Below, in pieces: positions 7,616 to 15,681 of a DNA stretch of 22,593 bases. Source of the DNA: Pseudorhodobacter antarcticus. Lineage in GTDB: Bacteria; Pseudomonadota; Alphaproteobacteria; Rhodobacterales; Rhodobacteraceae. The DNA lies in the NCBI GenBank assembly GCA_945860375.1, contig CAMAQR010000059.1:1-22593 (forward strand), given 5' to 3'. Numbering within the stretch: position 1 is the first letter of the stretch; each line of letters starts with the position of its first letter. The notes beneath the pieces were generated by a model that searched no databases, was not told where the DNA came from, and saw only the letters and a program-made list of their open reading frames with translations. A program made the translations under genes and the position numbers.

Positions 7616-7975
7616 TCAGCCGGCGGGGTTGTAGGTCATCAGCGGGCGGACCTCGACTGTGCCAAAGGCGGCCGAAGGGATCATGGCCGCGTATTTCAGC
7701 GCGGTGTCCAGATCGGGCACATCCATGATGTAATAGCCGCCCAGATGCTCTTTGGTTTCGGCAAAGGGGCCGTCCATGGTTTCGACGCGGCCCGCCTTGA
7801 TGCGCAGGGATGTGGCGGTGGCGATGCCTTGCAGCGCTTCACCGGCGACCAGATGTCCAGCGGCTTTCAAGACTTCATTGAGGTCAAAATAGCCTTTCAT
7901 CATCGCGGCAAATTCGGGGGTGCCATAGGCGGGTTCACGGGTGGGGTCGGCGTAGATCAAAGCCATGTAATGCAT
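7616..7975 (-). CDS. YciI-like DGPF-domain protein
   Basis: A 119-residue YCII-related protein of the DGPF subgroup: it opens MHYMALIYADP, carries the name-giving METMDGPF-like motif at residues 65-71 (ETMDGPF), then KEHLGGYYIMDVPDLDTAL, and ends with the usual VEVRPLMTYNPAG. These small ferredoxin-like fold proteins almost always lie beside ECF42 sigma factors, and they are thought to be effectors or targets of the sigma factor, though their activity is unknown. AAGGAA precedes ATG 7975. It lies between MAPEG (50 bp upstream) and the sigma gene (2 bp downstream) in one minus-strand operon. Confidence 0.92.
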   Translation of the reverse strand: MHYMALIYADPTREPAYGTPEFAAMMKGYFDLNEVLKAAGHLVAGEALQGIATATSLRIKAGRVETMDGPFAETKEHLGGYYIMDVPDLDTALKYAAMIPSAAFGTVEVRPLMTYNPAG

Positions 7976-8025
7976 GATTTGAGTTCCTTTGGGTTGGGGT
8001 TTTGGGGTTTGGGCTGTCGAAGGGT

Positions 8026-8418
8026 TCAGAAGCCAAGGCCTTTGACGGCGAGGCAGATCATCGCGCTGACGGTGGCAAGGATGTTGGTGGCATTGCCGAT
8101 GATGCGCAGCGGGTGGCTGGCGTTGTCGACCTTCAGGCCGATCGGATGGGCCAGACGGCCCAGCACCAGCAAAGCGCCCGAAGCGTGGATGTAGACCGCG
8201 TCCGCGCCCTGCAACTCGGCCAGAAGCATCAGGATCAGCACCATCGGCACCCATTCGACAAAGTTGCCATGGCAGCGGATGCGGCGCAGCAGCGTGCTGT
8301 CTCCGGCATCGCCGATGGACAGATTCATCGCCGAACGGGTGCGGGTGACGTTAAACCACAGCACCAGATAGATGGCAGCCAATGGCAGGGCATAAAGAGA
8401 CGTGATCGCGGCGGTCAT
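8026..8418 (-). CDS. MAPEG-family membrane protein
   Basis: A 130-residue protein with four hydrophobic helices in MAPEG order: about 2-24 (SLYALPLAAIYLVLWFNV), 60-80 (FVEWVPMVLILMLLAELQG), 82-100 and 105-128. The conserved loop RCHGNFVEWVP corresponds to the family RxxxNxxEYxP motif. MAPEG proteins act in glutathione or lipid-peroxide metabolism in eukaryotes; bacterial members are inner-membrane proteins of mostly unknown substrate. The start is ATG 8418 with GGAGA upstream. It is the first gene of the MAPEG-DGPF-sigma operon, which makes it a likely member of the sigma factor's own regulon. Confidence 0.88.
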   Translation of the reverse strand: MTAAITSLYALPLAAIYLVLWFNVTRTRSAMNLSIGDAGDSTLLRRIRCHGNFVEWVPMVLILMLLAELQGADAVYIHASGALLVLGRLAHPIGLKVDNASHPLRIIGNATNILATVSAMICLAVKGLGF

Positions 8419-8455
8419 TTGGCAATCTCCAGTTTTTCGGTTTCGACACCCCAAG

Positions 8456-8482
8456 GACGTTCAGGGTTCCCGAATTTCGACA
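8456..8482 (-). promoter_or_regulatory. Putative ECF42-dependent promoter of the MAPEG-DGPF-sigma operon
   Basis: On the minus strand, TGTCGA (8482-8477) is followed after exactly 17 bp by CGTC (8459-8456), about 38 bp before the MAPEG start codon. The consensus reported for ECF42 sigma factors of Streptomyces venezuelae is, as I recall it, TGTCGA at -35 and CG(A/T)C at -10. The match and its place at the head of the sigma operon suggest autoregulation. A second TGTCGA at 8448-8443 has no matching -10. Confidence 0.6.
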
Positions 8483-8771
8483 TGGCTTCAAAAGATTTTT
8501 GGGGAATTTCGCATTTTATATGTGACGGCTTTGAGATCGCTTGGTTTTTGGGCAGAATGATCTTGCTGCCTTGCGCAGGTGGCGGCGTGGCGATGGGGGC
8601 ACCCCCAAACCCCTATGGCATATCTGTGGACTGCTGAAACCCAAGTCTGTTTCAAGGGCCCCAAAGCGCCGGCCAGCGGGGATTTGACCAAAGCACGCGC
8701 CCTTCCCCCTTCCCCTTTGCGACCCTATCGCGTAAAGCGCGCGCAGTGCGGAACACATGAGGGCTGCGGCT
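8483..8771. other. Divergent intergenic region upstream of purL
   Basis: No gene is seen here. The part next to the MAPEG operon is relatively AT-rich; the part next to purL contains a C/T-rich tract (about 8701-8720). I could not find a convincing purine-repressor site or riboswitch, nor a confident sigma-70 promoter for purL. Confidence 0.4.
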
Positions 8772-10931
8772 ATGAATGAACCCGAAATCACCCCGGATCT
8801 GGTCGCAAAGCACGGGATGAAACCCGATGAATATCAGCGGCTGTTGCAGATCATCGGGCGGGTGCCGACGTTCACGGAATTGGGGATTTTCTCGGCGATG
8901 TGGAACGAGCATTGCTCTTACAAGTCGTCGAAGAAATGGCTGCGCACCCTGCCCACCACCGGGCCGCAGGTGATTTGCGGGCCGGGTGAAAACGCGGGCG
9001 TGGTGGATATTGGCGACGGGCAAGCGGTGATCTTCAAGATGGAGAGCCACAACCACCCGTCCTATATCGAGCCGCATCAGGGGGCTGCCACGGGTGTGGG
9101 CGGCATTTTGCGCGACGTGTTCACCATGGGCGCGCGGCCGATTGCGGCGATGAATTCGCTGTCATTTGGCGTGCCAAGCCATCCCAAGACCGCCTATCTG
9201 GTCAAGGGCGTGGTCGAGGGTGTCGGCGGTTATGGCAACGCGTTCGGTGTGCCCACCGTGGGCGGCGAAGTGCGGTTTCACAAAAGCTATAACGGCAATT
9301 GTCTGGTCAACGCTTTTGCCGCCGGATTGGCGGATGCCGACAAGATTTTCTACTCGGTCGCCAGTGGCGTGGGCATGCCGGTTGTCTATCTTGGGGCCAA
9401 AACCGGTCGTGACGGGGTTGGCGGTGCGACCATGGCCTCTGCCGAGTTCGACGACACCATTGAAGAAAAGCGCCCGACTGTGCAGGTTGGCGACCCCTTC
9501 ACCGAAAAGCGCTTGCTGGAGGCCTGTCTGGAATTGATGGCCTCGGGGGCGGTGATTTCCATTCAGGATATGGGGGCGGCTGGCCTGACCTGTTCGGCGG
9601 TGGAAATGGGCGACAAGGGCGGTTTGGGGATCAGGCTGCAACTCGATGACGTGCCGCAGCGCGAAACCAACATGACGGCCTATGAGATGATGCTGTCGGA
9701 ATCCCAGGAACGGATGCTGATGGTTCTGAAGCCGGAACTTGAGGCTGTCGCCCGCGCGATTTTCGTCAAATGGGATCTGGATTTCGCCATCGTCGGCGAG
9801 ACGATTCCCGAGGACCGCTTTCTGATTTTGCATGGCAATGAGGTGAAGGCGGATTTGCCTTTGTCAAAACTGTCCTCATCCGCGCCGGAATATGACCGGC
9901 CTTGGGTGGAAACGCCTGCGGCTGCGCCCTTGGGCGAGGTGCCGGCGATTGGCGCGATGGACGGGTTGCGGGCGCTGATCGGCAGCCCGAATTACGCGCA
10001 CAAGGCTTGGGTCTATGAACAATACGACTCGATGGTCGGCGCCGATACGGTGATCGCTCCGGGGGCTGGTGCGGGTGTGGTGCGGGTGCATGGCACCGGC
10101 AAGGCGCTGGCGTTTACCTCGGATGTGACGCCGCGCTACGTCAAGGCCAACCCGTTTGAGGGCGGCAAACAGGCGGTGGCCGAGGCCTTTCGCAACCTGA
10201 TTGCTGTGGGGGCCAAGCCCTTGGCGACGACGGACAATCTGAACTTCGGCAACCCGGAAAAGCCCGAGATCATGGGGCAGATGGTGGGCGCGATCAAGGG
10301 TATCGGGGCTGCGGTTTTGGCGCTGGATATGCCGATCGTGTCGGGCAACGTGTCTTTGTACAACGAAACCGATGGGTCCGGGATTTTGCCGACGCCGACG
10401 ATTGGGGCGGTGGGGATTTTGGCGACTTTGGCCGATCTGATCGCTGGGCGCGCGGTTGCGGGCGATGTGGCCTTGCTGGTCGGGGCGACGCTGGGCCATC
10501 TGGGCCAGTCGGCGCTGTTGGCCGAAGCCTTCGGTCTTGAGGCGGGTGATGCCCCGCCGGTGGACCTTGCGGCAGAGCTGGCCTCGGCGGCGGTGGTGTC
10601 GGCGGCGCGCAAATCCATCCGGGCCTGTACCGATCTGGGCGACGGCGGTCTGGCGCTGGCGGCGTTTGAGATGGCCGAGGGCGCTGGCCTTGGCATTGCC
10701 CTGACGGCAAGTGACACGGCGCAATTGTTTGGCGAGGATCAGGCGCGTTACCTGATCGCCTGCGCGCCGGATGCGGTGGCGGTGATTGTCGCGGCGGGGG
10801 TCGCTGCCGGTGCGCCTGTGGTGCAGGTCGGCGTGTTTGGCGGGACCATGGTTGATTTTGGCGGCGATGCGGCGGCACTGGCCGATCTGTCGGCGCTTTA
10901 TCGGTCGGCGTTTGCGCGGGCGGTCGGATGA
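8772..10931 (+). CDS. purL: Phosphoribosylformylglycinamidine synthase subunit PurL
   Basis: The large subunit of FGAM synthase, the fourth step of purine synthesis, which works with separate PurQ and PurS subunits. The 719-residue length is that of the small, three-subunit type of PurL. Motifs in order: NEHCSYKSS (45-53), ICGPGENAG (68-76), the ATP/Mg block KMESHNHPS with His93 and His95 (89-97), [12 protein letters not shown] (104-115), [19 protein letters not shown], and the second-half repeats [11 protein letters not shown] and [11 protein letters not shown] 8772 is chosen over ATG 8757 because GAGGG sits 8 nt before it and the family begins M-x-E-P-x-I-T-P. purS and purQ are not in the window. 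It overlaps the next gene by 4 bp. Confidence 0.97.
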   Translation: MNEPEITPDLVAKHGMKPDEYQRLLQIIGRVPTFTELGIFSAMWNEHCSYKSSKKWLRTLPTTGPQVICGPGENAGVVDIGDGQAVIFKMESHNHPSYIEPHQGAATGVGGILRDVFTMGARPIAAMNSLSFGVPSHPKTAYLVKGVVEGVGGYGNAFGVPTVGGEVRFHKSYNGNCLVNAFAAGLADADKIFYSVASGVGMPVVYLGAKTGRDGVGGATMASAEFDDTIEEKRPTVQVGDPFTEKRLLEACLELMASGAVISIQDMGAAGLTCSAVEMGDKGGLGIRLQLDDVPQRETNMTAYEMMLSESQERMLMVLKPELEAVARAIFVKWDLDFAIVGETIPEDRFLILHGNEVKADLPLSKLSSSAPEYDRPWVETPAAAPLGEVPAIGAMDGLRALIGSPNYAHKAWVYEQYDSMVGADTVIAPGAGAGVVRVHGTGKALAFTSDVTPRYVKANPFEGGKQAVAEAFRNLIAVGAKPLATTDNLNFGNPEKPEIMGQMVGAIKGIGAAVLALDMPIVSGNVSLYNETDGSGILPTPTIGAVGILATLADLIAGRAVAGDVALLVGATLGHLGQSALLAEAFGLEAGDAPPVDLAAELASAAVVSAARKSIRACTDLGDGGLALAAFEMAEGAGLGIALTASDTAQLFGEDQARYLIACAPDAVAVIVAAGVAAGAPVVQVGVFGGTMVDFGGDAAALADLSALYRSAFARAVG

Positions 10932-11410
10932 ACCTGCGCCCGGCCTGCCCCGATGATTTCGGCTTTGTCCGGGGGCTGACGCAGCACCCTGATTACACGC
11001 CCTTCATCAGTGATGACGACGAGGCCGCGCTGGCCGCGCATCTGGCCAATCCGGCGCATCGGTTGCTGATCTGGCAAGGCGATCAGGGACCGCTGGGCTT
11101 TGCGCTGTTTTGCGAGATTGGTGATGCTTCGGGGCGGGTGGAATTACGCAGGCTGGCTTTGGCGCAAACCGGCGGCGGTGCCGGGGCGGCGTTTCTGGCG
11201 GCGCTGATGGCTTACGCGTTTGACGATCTGGGCGCGGCTCGGCTGTGGCTGGATGCCTCGGGTGAGAACCTGCGGGCGCAAGCGGTCTACGCGCGGGCGG
11301 GGTTCACGCTGGAGGGGCGGTTGCGCCAGCACTGGCATCGCCCCAGTTTGGGGCGGTCGGTCGATGTGATGCTTTACGGTATCTTGCGGGATGAATGGCT
11401 GGCGCTGTGA
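10928..11410 (+). CDS. GNAT-family N-acetyltransferase
   Basis: A 160-residue GCN5-related acetyltransferase. The N-terminal beta strand [11 protein letters not shown], motif A ([18 protein letters not shown], with the pyrophosphate-binding QTGGGAG in place of the canonical Q/RxxGxG/A) and motif B ([23 protein letters not shown]) are in family order. The substrate is unknown; acetyl-CoA is the expected donor. The ATG overlaps the purL stop as ATGA, so it is translationally coupled to purL, an arrangement that says little about its job. Confidence 0.9.
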   Translation: MNLRPACPDDFGFVRGLTQHPDYTPFISDDDEAALAAHLANPAHRLLIWQGDQGPLGFALFCEIGDASGRVELRRLALAQTGGGAGAAFLAALMAYAFDDLGAARLWLDASGENLRAQAVYARAGFTLEGRLRQHWHRPSLGRSVDVMLYGILRDEWLAL

Positions 11411-11473
11411 AACCACCCTTGCGGCCCCCCCGCCCCAAGCCTACATTTGGCGCAACACCAACCGGAGTGCAAA

Positions 11474-11710
11474 ATGGCCATCGAAGCCCATGACATCGAA
11501 GCCCTGATCCGCGCCGCCTTCCCGGACGCGAAAATCACCGTCCAAGGCGACGACGGCGCGCATTTCTCGGCTGAAGTGATCGACGCCAGCTTCAAGGGCA
11601 TGAACCGGGTGCAACAACAGCGCGCGGTCTATGCCAGCCTGAAGGGCAAGATGGATGGGCCATCGGGCGCGCTGCACGCGCTGGCGCTGACGACGAAGGC
11701 GGCAGAGTGA
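11474..11710 (+). CDS. BolA-family protein
   Basis: A 78-residue BolA/IbaG-type protein. The KH-like fold is seen as an N-terminal helix (IEALIRAAFPDAKITVQ), the strand HFSAEVIDASFKG, the conserved helix NRVQQQRAVYASLK and the C-terminal PSGALHALALTT with His68, the usual [2Fe-2S] ligand when BolA pairs with a monothiol glutaredoxin. GGAGTG precedes ATG 11474; the frame also opens earlier, but MAIEAHDIEALI matches the family start. grxD, encoding the glutaredoxin partner, lies 135 bp downstream, so the two probably act together in iron-sulfur trafficking or iron sensing. Confidence 0.92.
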   Translation: MAIEAHDIEALIRAAFPDAKITVQGDDGAHFSAEVIDASFKGMNRVQQQRAVYASLKGKMDGPSGALHALALTTKAAE

Positions 11711-11751
11711 CAAAAGCCGCATTCGAATGGATCCAAGCAGGAGCCAAGAGT

Positions 11752-11859
11752 ATGCGTCTTTCAGGAATGGTTTTAGTTGGAATACCGGGCCTGATCGTGT
11801 CTGGGACAGGATTTTGGCGGACGAAACGAGCAAAGGATACGCAAGATGACCGCAGTTGA
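11752..11859 (+). CDS. Possible 35-residue membrane peptide overlapping grxD
   Basis: A short frame with a good AGGAG ribosome site 9 nt upstream encodes [20 protein letters not shown] followed by [15 protein letters not shown]: one hydrophobic segment (residues 5-20) and a charged tail. Its last 14 nt overlap the start of grxD in another frame, so it could be a leader peptide coupled to grxD. Single-helix frames of this size also arise by chance, and no homologue is recognised. Confidence 0.3.
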   Translation: MRLSGMVLVGIPGLIVSGTGFWRTKRAKDTQDDRS

Positions 11860-12208
11860 CCAAATCCGTGACACCGTGACCAAGAACGACGTTGTGTTGT
11901 TCATGAAGGGCACCAAGATGATGCCGCAATGTGGGTTTTCGTCCAAGGTGGCGGGGATTTTGAACTACATTGGCGTCGATTACACCGATGTGAACGTGCT
12001 GGCCGATGCCGAAATCCGGCAGGGGATCAAGGACTTCTCGGATTGGCCGACCATCCCGCAGCTTTACGTCAAAGGCGAATTCGTCGGCGGTTGCGACATT
12101 GCCATCGAGATGGCCCTGTCGGGCGAGTTGGATGCGCTGCTGGAGGCCAATGGCGTGGCGTTCGACAAGGCCGCCTTCGAGAAAATCCGCGAGGCCAACG
12201 CGGGGTGA
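11846..12208 (+). CDS. grxD: Monothiol glutaredoxin, Grx4 type (CGFS)
   Basis: A 120-residue CGFS glutaredoxin that carries and transfers [2Fe-2S] clusters in the cytoplasm. The motif [13 protein letters not shown] gives the active cysteine Cys29. The glutathione-binding parts follow: [20 protein letters not shown], with the cis-Pro loop TIPQ and the GGCD turn, all standard for the family. Length is typical. The start ATG 11846 is shortly after an AAAGGAT. It follows bolA, its known physical partner, and is convergent to the zapA/6S RNA unit. Confidence 0.96.
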   Translation: MTAVDQIRDTVTKNDVVLFMKGTKMMPQCGFSSKVAGILNYIGVDYTDVNVLADAEIRQGIKDFSDWPTIPQLYVKGEFVGGCDIAIEMALSGELDALLEANGVAFDKAAFEKIREANAG

Positions 12209-12218
12209 GGCGCGCCCG

Positions 12219-12243
12219 GACGATCTTCCAGTGGAAGATCGTC
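12219..12243. terminator. 11-bp perfect palindrome between grxD and 6S RNA
   Basis: GACGATCTTCC (12219-12229), loop AGT, and GGAAGATCGTC (12233-12243) form a perfect 11-bp stem 10 bp after the grxD stop. It has no U-tract on either strand. It may serve as a two-way transcript end or RNA stabiliser for the convergent grxD and 6S units; a dispersed palindromic repeat is the alternative. Confidence 0.45.
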
Positions 12244-12404
12244 AGCGCCGAACGCCCAAACCGCAAGGTTTGGGCCGGGTGGCCTGCGTCTCCGCTCTGT
12301 GACCGCAGTCCCGTCCGGGCATCACGCCCAATCTGCGACATCCAAAGGCCAAGCGATGGCTCCCTACCCCCAAACCCCCAGGGTATTCGCGCATCGAGGC
12401 TGAC
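12241..12404 (-). ncRNA. ssrS: 6S RNA
   Basis: Downstream of zapA, the classic position of ssrS, the minus strand can fold as a long rod of about 164 nt. The closing stem pairs GUCA (12404-12401), GCG and CGAA on the 5' side with UUCG, CGC and UGAC (12244-12241) on the 3' side, with bulges. The 3' arm of the central bubble carries a 9-bp hairpin (12254-12275, GCCCAAACC / GGTTTGGGC), as in the E. coli RNA. The apical part has CGCAG/CUGCG closing an inner GGGC/GCCC stem (12304-12337). 6S RNA mimics an open promoter and sequesters housekeeping sigma holoenzyme. No protein frame fits the region. Ends are approximate; the call rests on position, length and fold. Confidence 0.7.
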
Positions 12405-12435
12405 AATTCTGGTCAGACTGTAGGCTTTTTGGCGG

Positions 12436-12810
12436 TCAAGACGCCATGCGCTCTTCGACCGCGGCAGCCAGCGCTTCGGCCCTTGCGGCGATTTCGGCCA
12501 GGGTTTCGCGCACGGCGGGGGGGACAACGGCGACTTCGATCTTTTCGCGTTCTGGAACCGGGCGGGATTCGATCTCGGCCAGTTTCAGTTTCAGCTGGCG
12601 CAGCTCGTCTTCGATCGCGGCGGTTTTGTCGGCCAGCATCAGTCCCGACATCAGCAGCATGCGGGCCTCTGGCAGACGGCCCATCTGGGCCACCAATGGC
12701 TGCGCTTCGACGTCCAGCATCGCGGCAGCGGCGCTCAAAAAGTGCTCTTCGCCGGGTTGGCAAGACACCGTAAAGCTACGCCCGCCAATGAAGATTTCCA
12801 GATCAGGCAT
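12436..12810 (-). CDS. zapA: Cell division protein ZapA
   Basis: A 124-residue ZapA, the small FtsZ-ring-associated protein that crosslinks FtsZ filaments. The N-terminal globular domain starts MPDLEIFIGGRSFTVSCQPGEE, with the family pattern of I-x-G/I-x-G then a short strand and GEE, followed by the LSAAAAMLDVEAQ helix. The C-terminal half (about 60-124) is the coiled coil used for tetramer formation, here extended by about 20 residues (VPEREKIEVAVVPPA). It starts at ATG 12810, overlapping the end of the upstream coiled-coil gene by 8 bp, so the two are cotranslated. The 6S RNA gene follows. Confidence 0.92.
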   Translation of the reverse strand: MPDLEIFIGGRSFTVSCQPGEEHFLSAAAAMLDVEAQPLVAQMGRLPEARMLLMSGLMLADKTAAIEDELRQLKLKLAEIESRPVPEREKIEVAVVPPAVRETLAEIAARAEALAAAVEERMAS

Positions 12811-13303
12811 CGTGACGGGCCTCCGCAATCAGGGGGTTCAGGGCGGCGACAATCTCGGCCAGTTCTTCGGCCTCTGACGCGCGGGCGGCGCGCAGGGCGG
12901 TCAGTTCCGCCAGCATGGCCTTGTTGATATGTTCGGGTTCGGTGACGCCCAGTTGCGCGACATCGCGCAGATCGGCCATTTCGGCGTTCATCTGATCGAC
13001 AGTGCGGCGCAGGCGGTTCAGGTCAACCGATTGCGCCTCAAGCTGCGCGGTCAGGTCGGAGACCTGATGCTCCAGCACTGCCTTTTCGCCGCCGTCCTTG
13101 TCGCGCAAGACGCGCAGACGTTCGTTGAGTTGCGCATTCGCCATCCGCTCTTCGTCCAGCGCTTCGGTCAGGCGGGCGAGTTCGGCCTCGGCCATCGAAG
13201 GTGGCAGGTCGGATGTGGGCGCGGTCACAAGGCTGGCCACCCCCTGCCCGATGCGTTCGAGTGCCGCGGTGATGCGCCGCTCCAGCTCTGCGATTTCTTG
13301 CAT
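12803..13303 (-). CDS. Coiled-coil protein upstream of ZapA
   Basis: A 166-residue protein of unknown function. Heptad-rich helices fill residues about 3-25 (IAELERRITAALERIGQGV), then 45-115 (ARLTEALDEERMANAQLNE, then LEAQSVDLNRLRRTVDQM) and 135-160, with no membrane segment. Such a gene directly before zapA is a recurrent alphaproteobacterial arrangement and suggests a role at the division ring, perhaps as a ZapB-like partner; this is inference. ATG 13303 has AGGG upstream. The frame also opens to a TTG at 13426 but that part is not coiled coil and looks non-coding. Stop overlaps the zapA start by 8 bp. Confidence 0.8.
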   Translation of the reverse strand: MQEIAELERRITAALERIGQGVASLVTAPTSDLPPSMAEAELARLTEALDEERMANAQLNERLRVLRDKDGGEKAVLEHQVSDLTAQLEAQSVDLNRLRRTVDQMNAEMADLRDVAQLGVTEPEHINKAMLAELTALRAARASEAEELAEIVAALNPLIAEARHDA

Positions 13304-13398
13304 TGGCCCTGCGCCCTTTCTTATGGTCGTCTTTTGCTGCGTGTGGCCCATGGTGCGAATCGCCGGGGCCTTCGTCAAGGCTGATCTTAGCCGATTGC

Positions 13399-13484
13399 GC
13401 GGGCTAAAGCCTCCCTTTCCCACCAAGGCCTTGCGGGGCGCGCTTGATCTTGCTGCGCGGGCTGTTATGCAGCCTTTAGCCCGC
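13399..13484 (+). promoter_or_regulatory. tkt leader with two mutually exclusive hairpins
   Basis: GCGGGCTAAAG (13399-13409) is a perfect 11-bp match to the complement of CTTTAGCCCGC (13474-13484). A second copy, GCGGGCT (13457-13463), can pair with AGCCCGC (13478-13484) in the same right arm, with a 14-nt loop. The two foldings exclude each other and end 26 nt before the TTG start of tkt. This could be an attenuator-like leader or a pair of operator half-sites. Confidence 0.35.
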
Positions 13485-13509
13485 CTTATTCATGAACAGG
13501 ACATCGACC

Positions 13510-15525
13510 TTGGATATCCAATCCCTTCGCAGCACTCACCCCGATCATTGGATGCGCGCGGCCGCCATCCGCACCCTGACGCTGGACGCCGTGGCCGCCG
13601 CCAACTCGGGGCATTCCGGCATGCCGATGGGGATGGCCGATGTGGCCACCGTGTTGTTCGAGAAGCACCTCAAGTTTGACCCCAAGGCCCCGCGTTGGGC
13701 CGACCGTGACCGGTTTATCCTGTCGGCGGGGCATGGGTCGATGCTGATCTATTCGCTTTTGTACCTGACGGGGTACGAAGACATGACGATTGAGCAGATC
13801 AGGAATTTCCGCCAATGGGGCGCGATCACCGCAGGCCACCCGGAATATGGTCATGTGGCGGGGGTGGAAACCACCACCGGGCCCTTGGGCCAAGGCATCG
13901 CCAATGCGGTTGGTTTTGCGATTGCCGAGGAAAATCTGCGGGCGCGTTGGGGATCGAAGATTCAGGATCATTACACCTATGTCATCGCCGGTGACGGGTG
14001 TTTGATGGAAGGCGTGTCGCAAGAAGCCATCGGTCTGGCGGGCAAGCTGCAACTGTCGCGGCTGATCGTGATGTGGGACAACAATGGCATCACCATTGAC
14101 GGCAAGGTGTCTCTGTCGGACGTGACCGATCAGCGCGCCCGCTTTGCCGCCAGCGGTTGGAATGTGCTGCATTGCGACGGCCATGATCCGGTGGACATTG
14201 ACCGGGCGCTGACGGCTGCAAAAAAGTCGGACAAGCCGACCTTGATTGATTGCAAGACCCACATCGCCTTGGGCCATGCAGCGCAGGATACGTCCAAGGG
14301 CCACGGCGCCCTGACCGATGCGGCGCAGATGAAGGCGGCGAAAGAGGGTTACGGTTGGACGTCAGAGCCTTTCGTGATTCCGGCAGCGATCAAAACGCAG
14401 TGGGAGGCGTTTGGCGCGCGCGGCGCGGTTGTGCGGGCGGAGTGGGAAGCGCGGATGGCCGCCCTGTCCCCGGCCAAGCAGGCGGAATTCGCACGGATTT
14501 TCGCGGGCGATGTGCCGGCGAAACTGGCGGCGGTCGTGCGCGGTGTGAAAAAGGCGGCGTCCGAGGCTGGGGCCAAGATTGCCACCCGTTCGGCATCCGA
14601 GAAAGTTTTGCAGGCGGTCAATCCGGTTTTGCCGGAAACCATCGGCGGCTCGGCTGACCTGACCGGATCGAACAACACCAAGACCGCCGATCTGGGTGTG
14701 TTTGGCGTAGAAGACCGCAAGGGCCGCTATGTCTATTACGGCATCCGCGAACATGGCATGGCGGCGGCAATGAACGGCATGGCGCTGCATGGCGGCGTGC
14801 GGCCTTACTCCGGCACCTTCATGTGCTTCACCGATTACGCGCGCCCGGCGATGCGTTTGTCGGCGCTGATGGGGATTCCTGTGGTTTATGTGATGACCCA
14901 CGATTCCATCGGTTTGGGCGAGGATGGCCCGACCCACCAGCCGGTGGAACATCTGGCGATTTCGCGGTCCACCCCCAACACCTACGTCTTCCGCCCCGCC
15001 GATATGGTGGAAACCGCCGAGGCTTGGGAAATTGCGTTCACCTCCAAGACCACGCCTTCGGTGCTGGCTTTGTCGCGTCAGAACCTGCCAACGGTGCGCA
15101 AGACCCACACCAACACCAATATGGTCGCCAAGGGCGGCTATGTGCTGGCCGAAGCCGAAGGCAAGCGTCAGGTCATTCTGATGGCGACGGGGTCCGAGGT
15201 GGAAATCGCGCTGAAGGCCCGCGAGATACTGCAGGCCGAAGGCATTGGCACCCGCGTGGTGTCGATGCCTTGCATGGAGCTGTTTGCGGCACAGGACGAG
15301 GCCTACCGTCGCAAGGTGCTGCCCGCAGGACCAGTGCGGGTGGCGATTGAGGCGGGCGTGCGCATGGGCTGGGACCGCTGGCTGCTGGGCGAGCGTGGCC
15401 GTGACGGCAAATGCGATTTCGTGGGCATGTCCAGCTTTGGTGCATCAGCCCCGATGGAGCGGCTGTACAAAGAGTTCGGCATCACGGCGGAAAACGCGGT
15501 GGCGAAGGTCAAGGCGCTTTTGTAA
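13510..15525 (+). CDS. tkt: Transketolase
   Basis: The thiamine-diphosphate enzyme that moves two-carbon units in the pentose phosphate and Calvin cycles. Motifs in order: [16 protein letters not shown] near the N-terminus, [33 protein letters not shown], the ThDP signature [13 protein letters not shown] ending in [10 protein letters not shown], then the central [20 protein letters not shown] with the catalytic glutamate, and [20 protein letters not shown]. About 671 residues is normal. I favour TTG 13510: AGGA stands 8 nt before it and the N-terminus LDIQSLRS matches the usual MDIxxLR start. ATG 13492 (6 codons earlier) lacks a ribosome site. The leader has competing hairpins. It is divergent from the coiled-coil/zapA operon. 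Confidence 0.96.
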   Translation: MDIQSLRSTHPDHWMRAAAIRTLTLDAVAAANSGHSGMPMGMADVATVLFEKHLKFDPKAPRWADRDRFILSAGHGSMLIYSLLYLTGYEDMTIEQIRNFRQWGAITAGHPEYGHVAGVETTTGPLGQGIANAVGFAIAEENLRARWGSKIQDHYTYVIAGDGCLMEGVSQEAIGLAGKLQLSRLIVMWDNNGITIDGKVSLSDVTDQRARFAASGWNVLHCDGHDPVDIDRALTAAKKSDKPTLIDCKTHIALGHAAQDTSKGHGALTDAAQMKAAKEGYGWTSEPFVIPAAIKTQWEAFGARGAVVRAEWEARMAALSPAKQAEFARIFAGDVPAKLAAVVRGVKKAASEAGAKIATRSASEKVLQAVNPVLPETIGGSADLTGSNNTKTADLGVFGVEDRKGRYVYYGIREHGMAAAMNGMALHGGVRPYSGTFMCFTDYARPAMRLSALMGIPVVYVMTHDSIGLGEDGPTHQPVEHLAISRSTPNTYVFRPADMVETAEAWEIAFTSKTTPSVLALSRQNLPTVRKTHTNTNMVAKGGYVLAEAEGKRQVILMATGSEVEIALKAREILQAEGIGTRVVSMPCMELFAAQDEAYRRKVLPAGPVRVAIEAGVRMGWDRWLLGERGRDGKCDFVGMSSFGASAPMERLYKEFGITAENAVAKVKALL

Positions 15526-15576
15526 CGGATCTGACAGCATAGGCCCGTCCGATCTAAAACGCCGCGCTGAAAGCAT

Positions 15577-15678
15577 GTTGCGTTCCATCGGGTTGAGCCC
15601 CTTGGAACGCAACCGCACCCTAGACCGGCAGTGCCTGTCTAGGATTTTCTTCAATCTCAATCAGATCGAAGAAAATCC
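15577..15678. repeat. Three consecutive hairpins between convergent tkt and DUF808
   Basis: Three perfect stems follow one another. The first is 11 bp (15577-15587 with 15603-15613, 15-nt loop holding a GGG/CCC inner pair). The second is 7 bp (CCTAGAC 15619-15625 / GTCTAGG 15637-15643). The third is 11 bp (GGATTTTCTTC 15642-15652 / GAAGAAAATCC 15668-15678). The third ends 3 bp before the DUF808 stop codon and can act as a transcript end for both genes, although neither strand has a clean U-tract. Confidence 0.5.
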
Positions 15679-15681
15679 GCT

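Noticed and set aside
8583..8625. GC-rich inverted repeat GGGGGCACCCCC upstream of purL as a riboswitch
   Set aside because: No purine or PRPP aptamer core sequence is present; it is a short simple hairpin only.
12251..12275. GC-rich hairpin with GCAA loop as a grxD terminator
   Set aside because: No U-tract, and it fits as the 3'-arm hairpin of the 6S RNA on the other strand.
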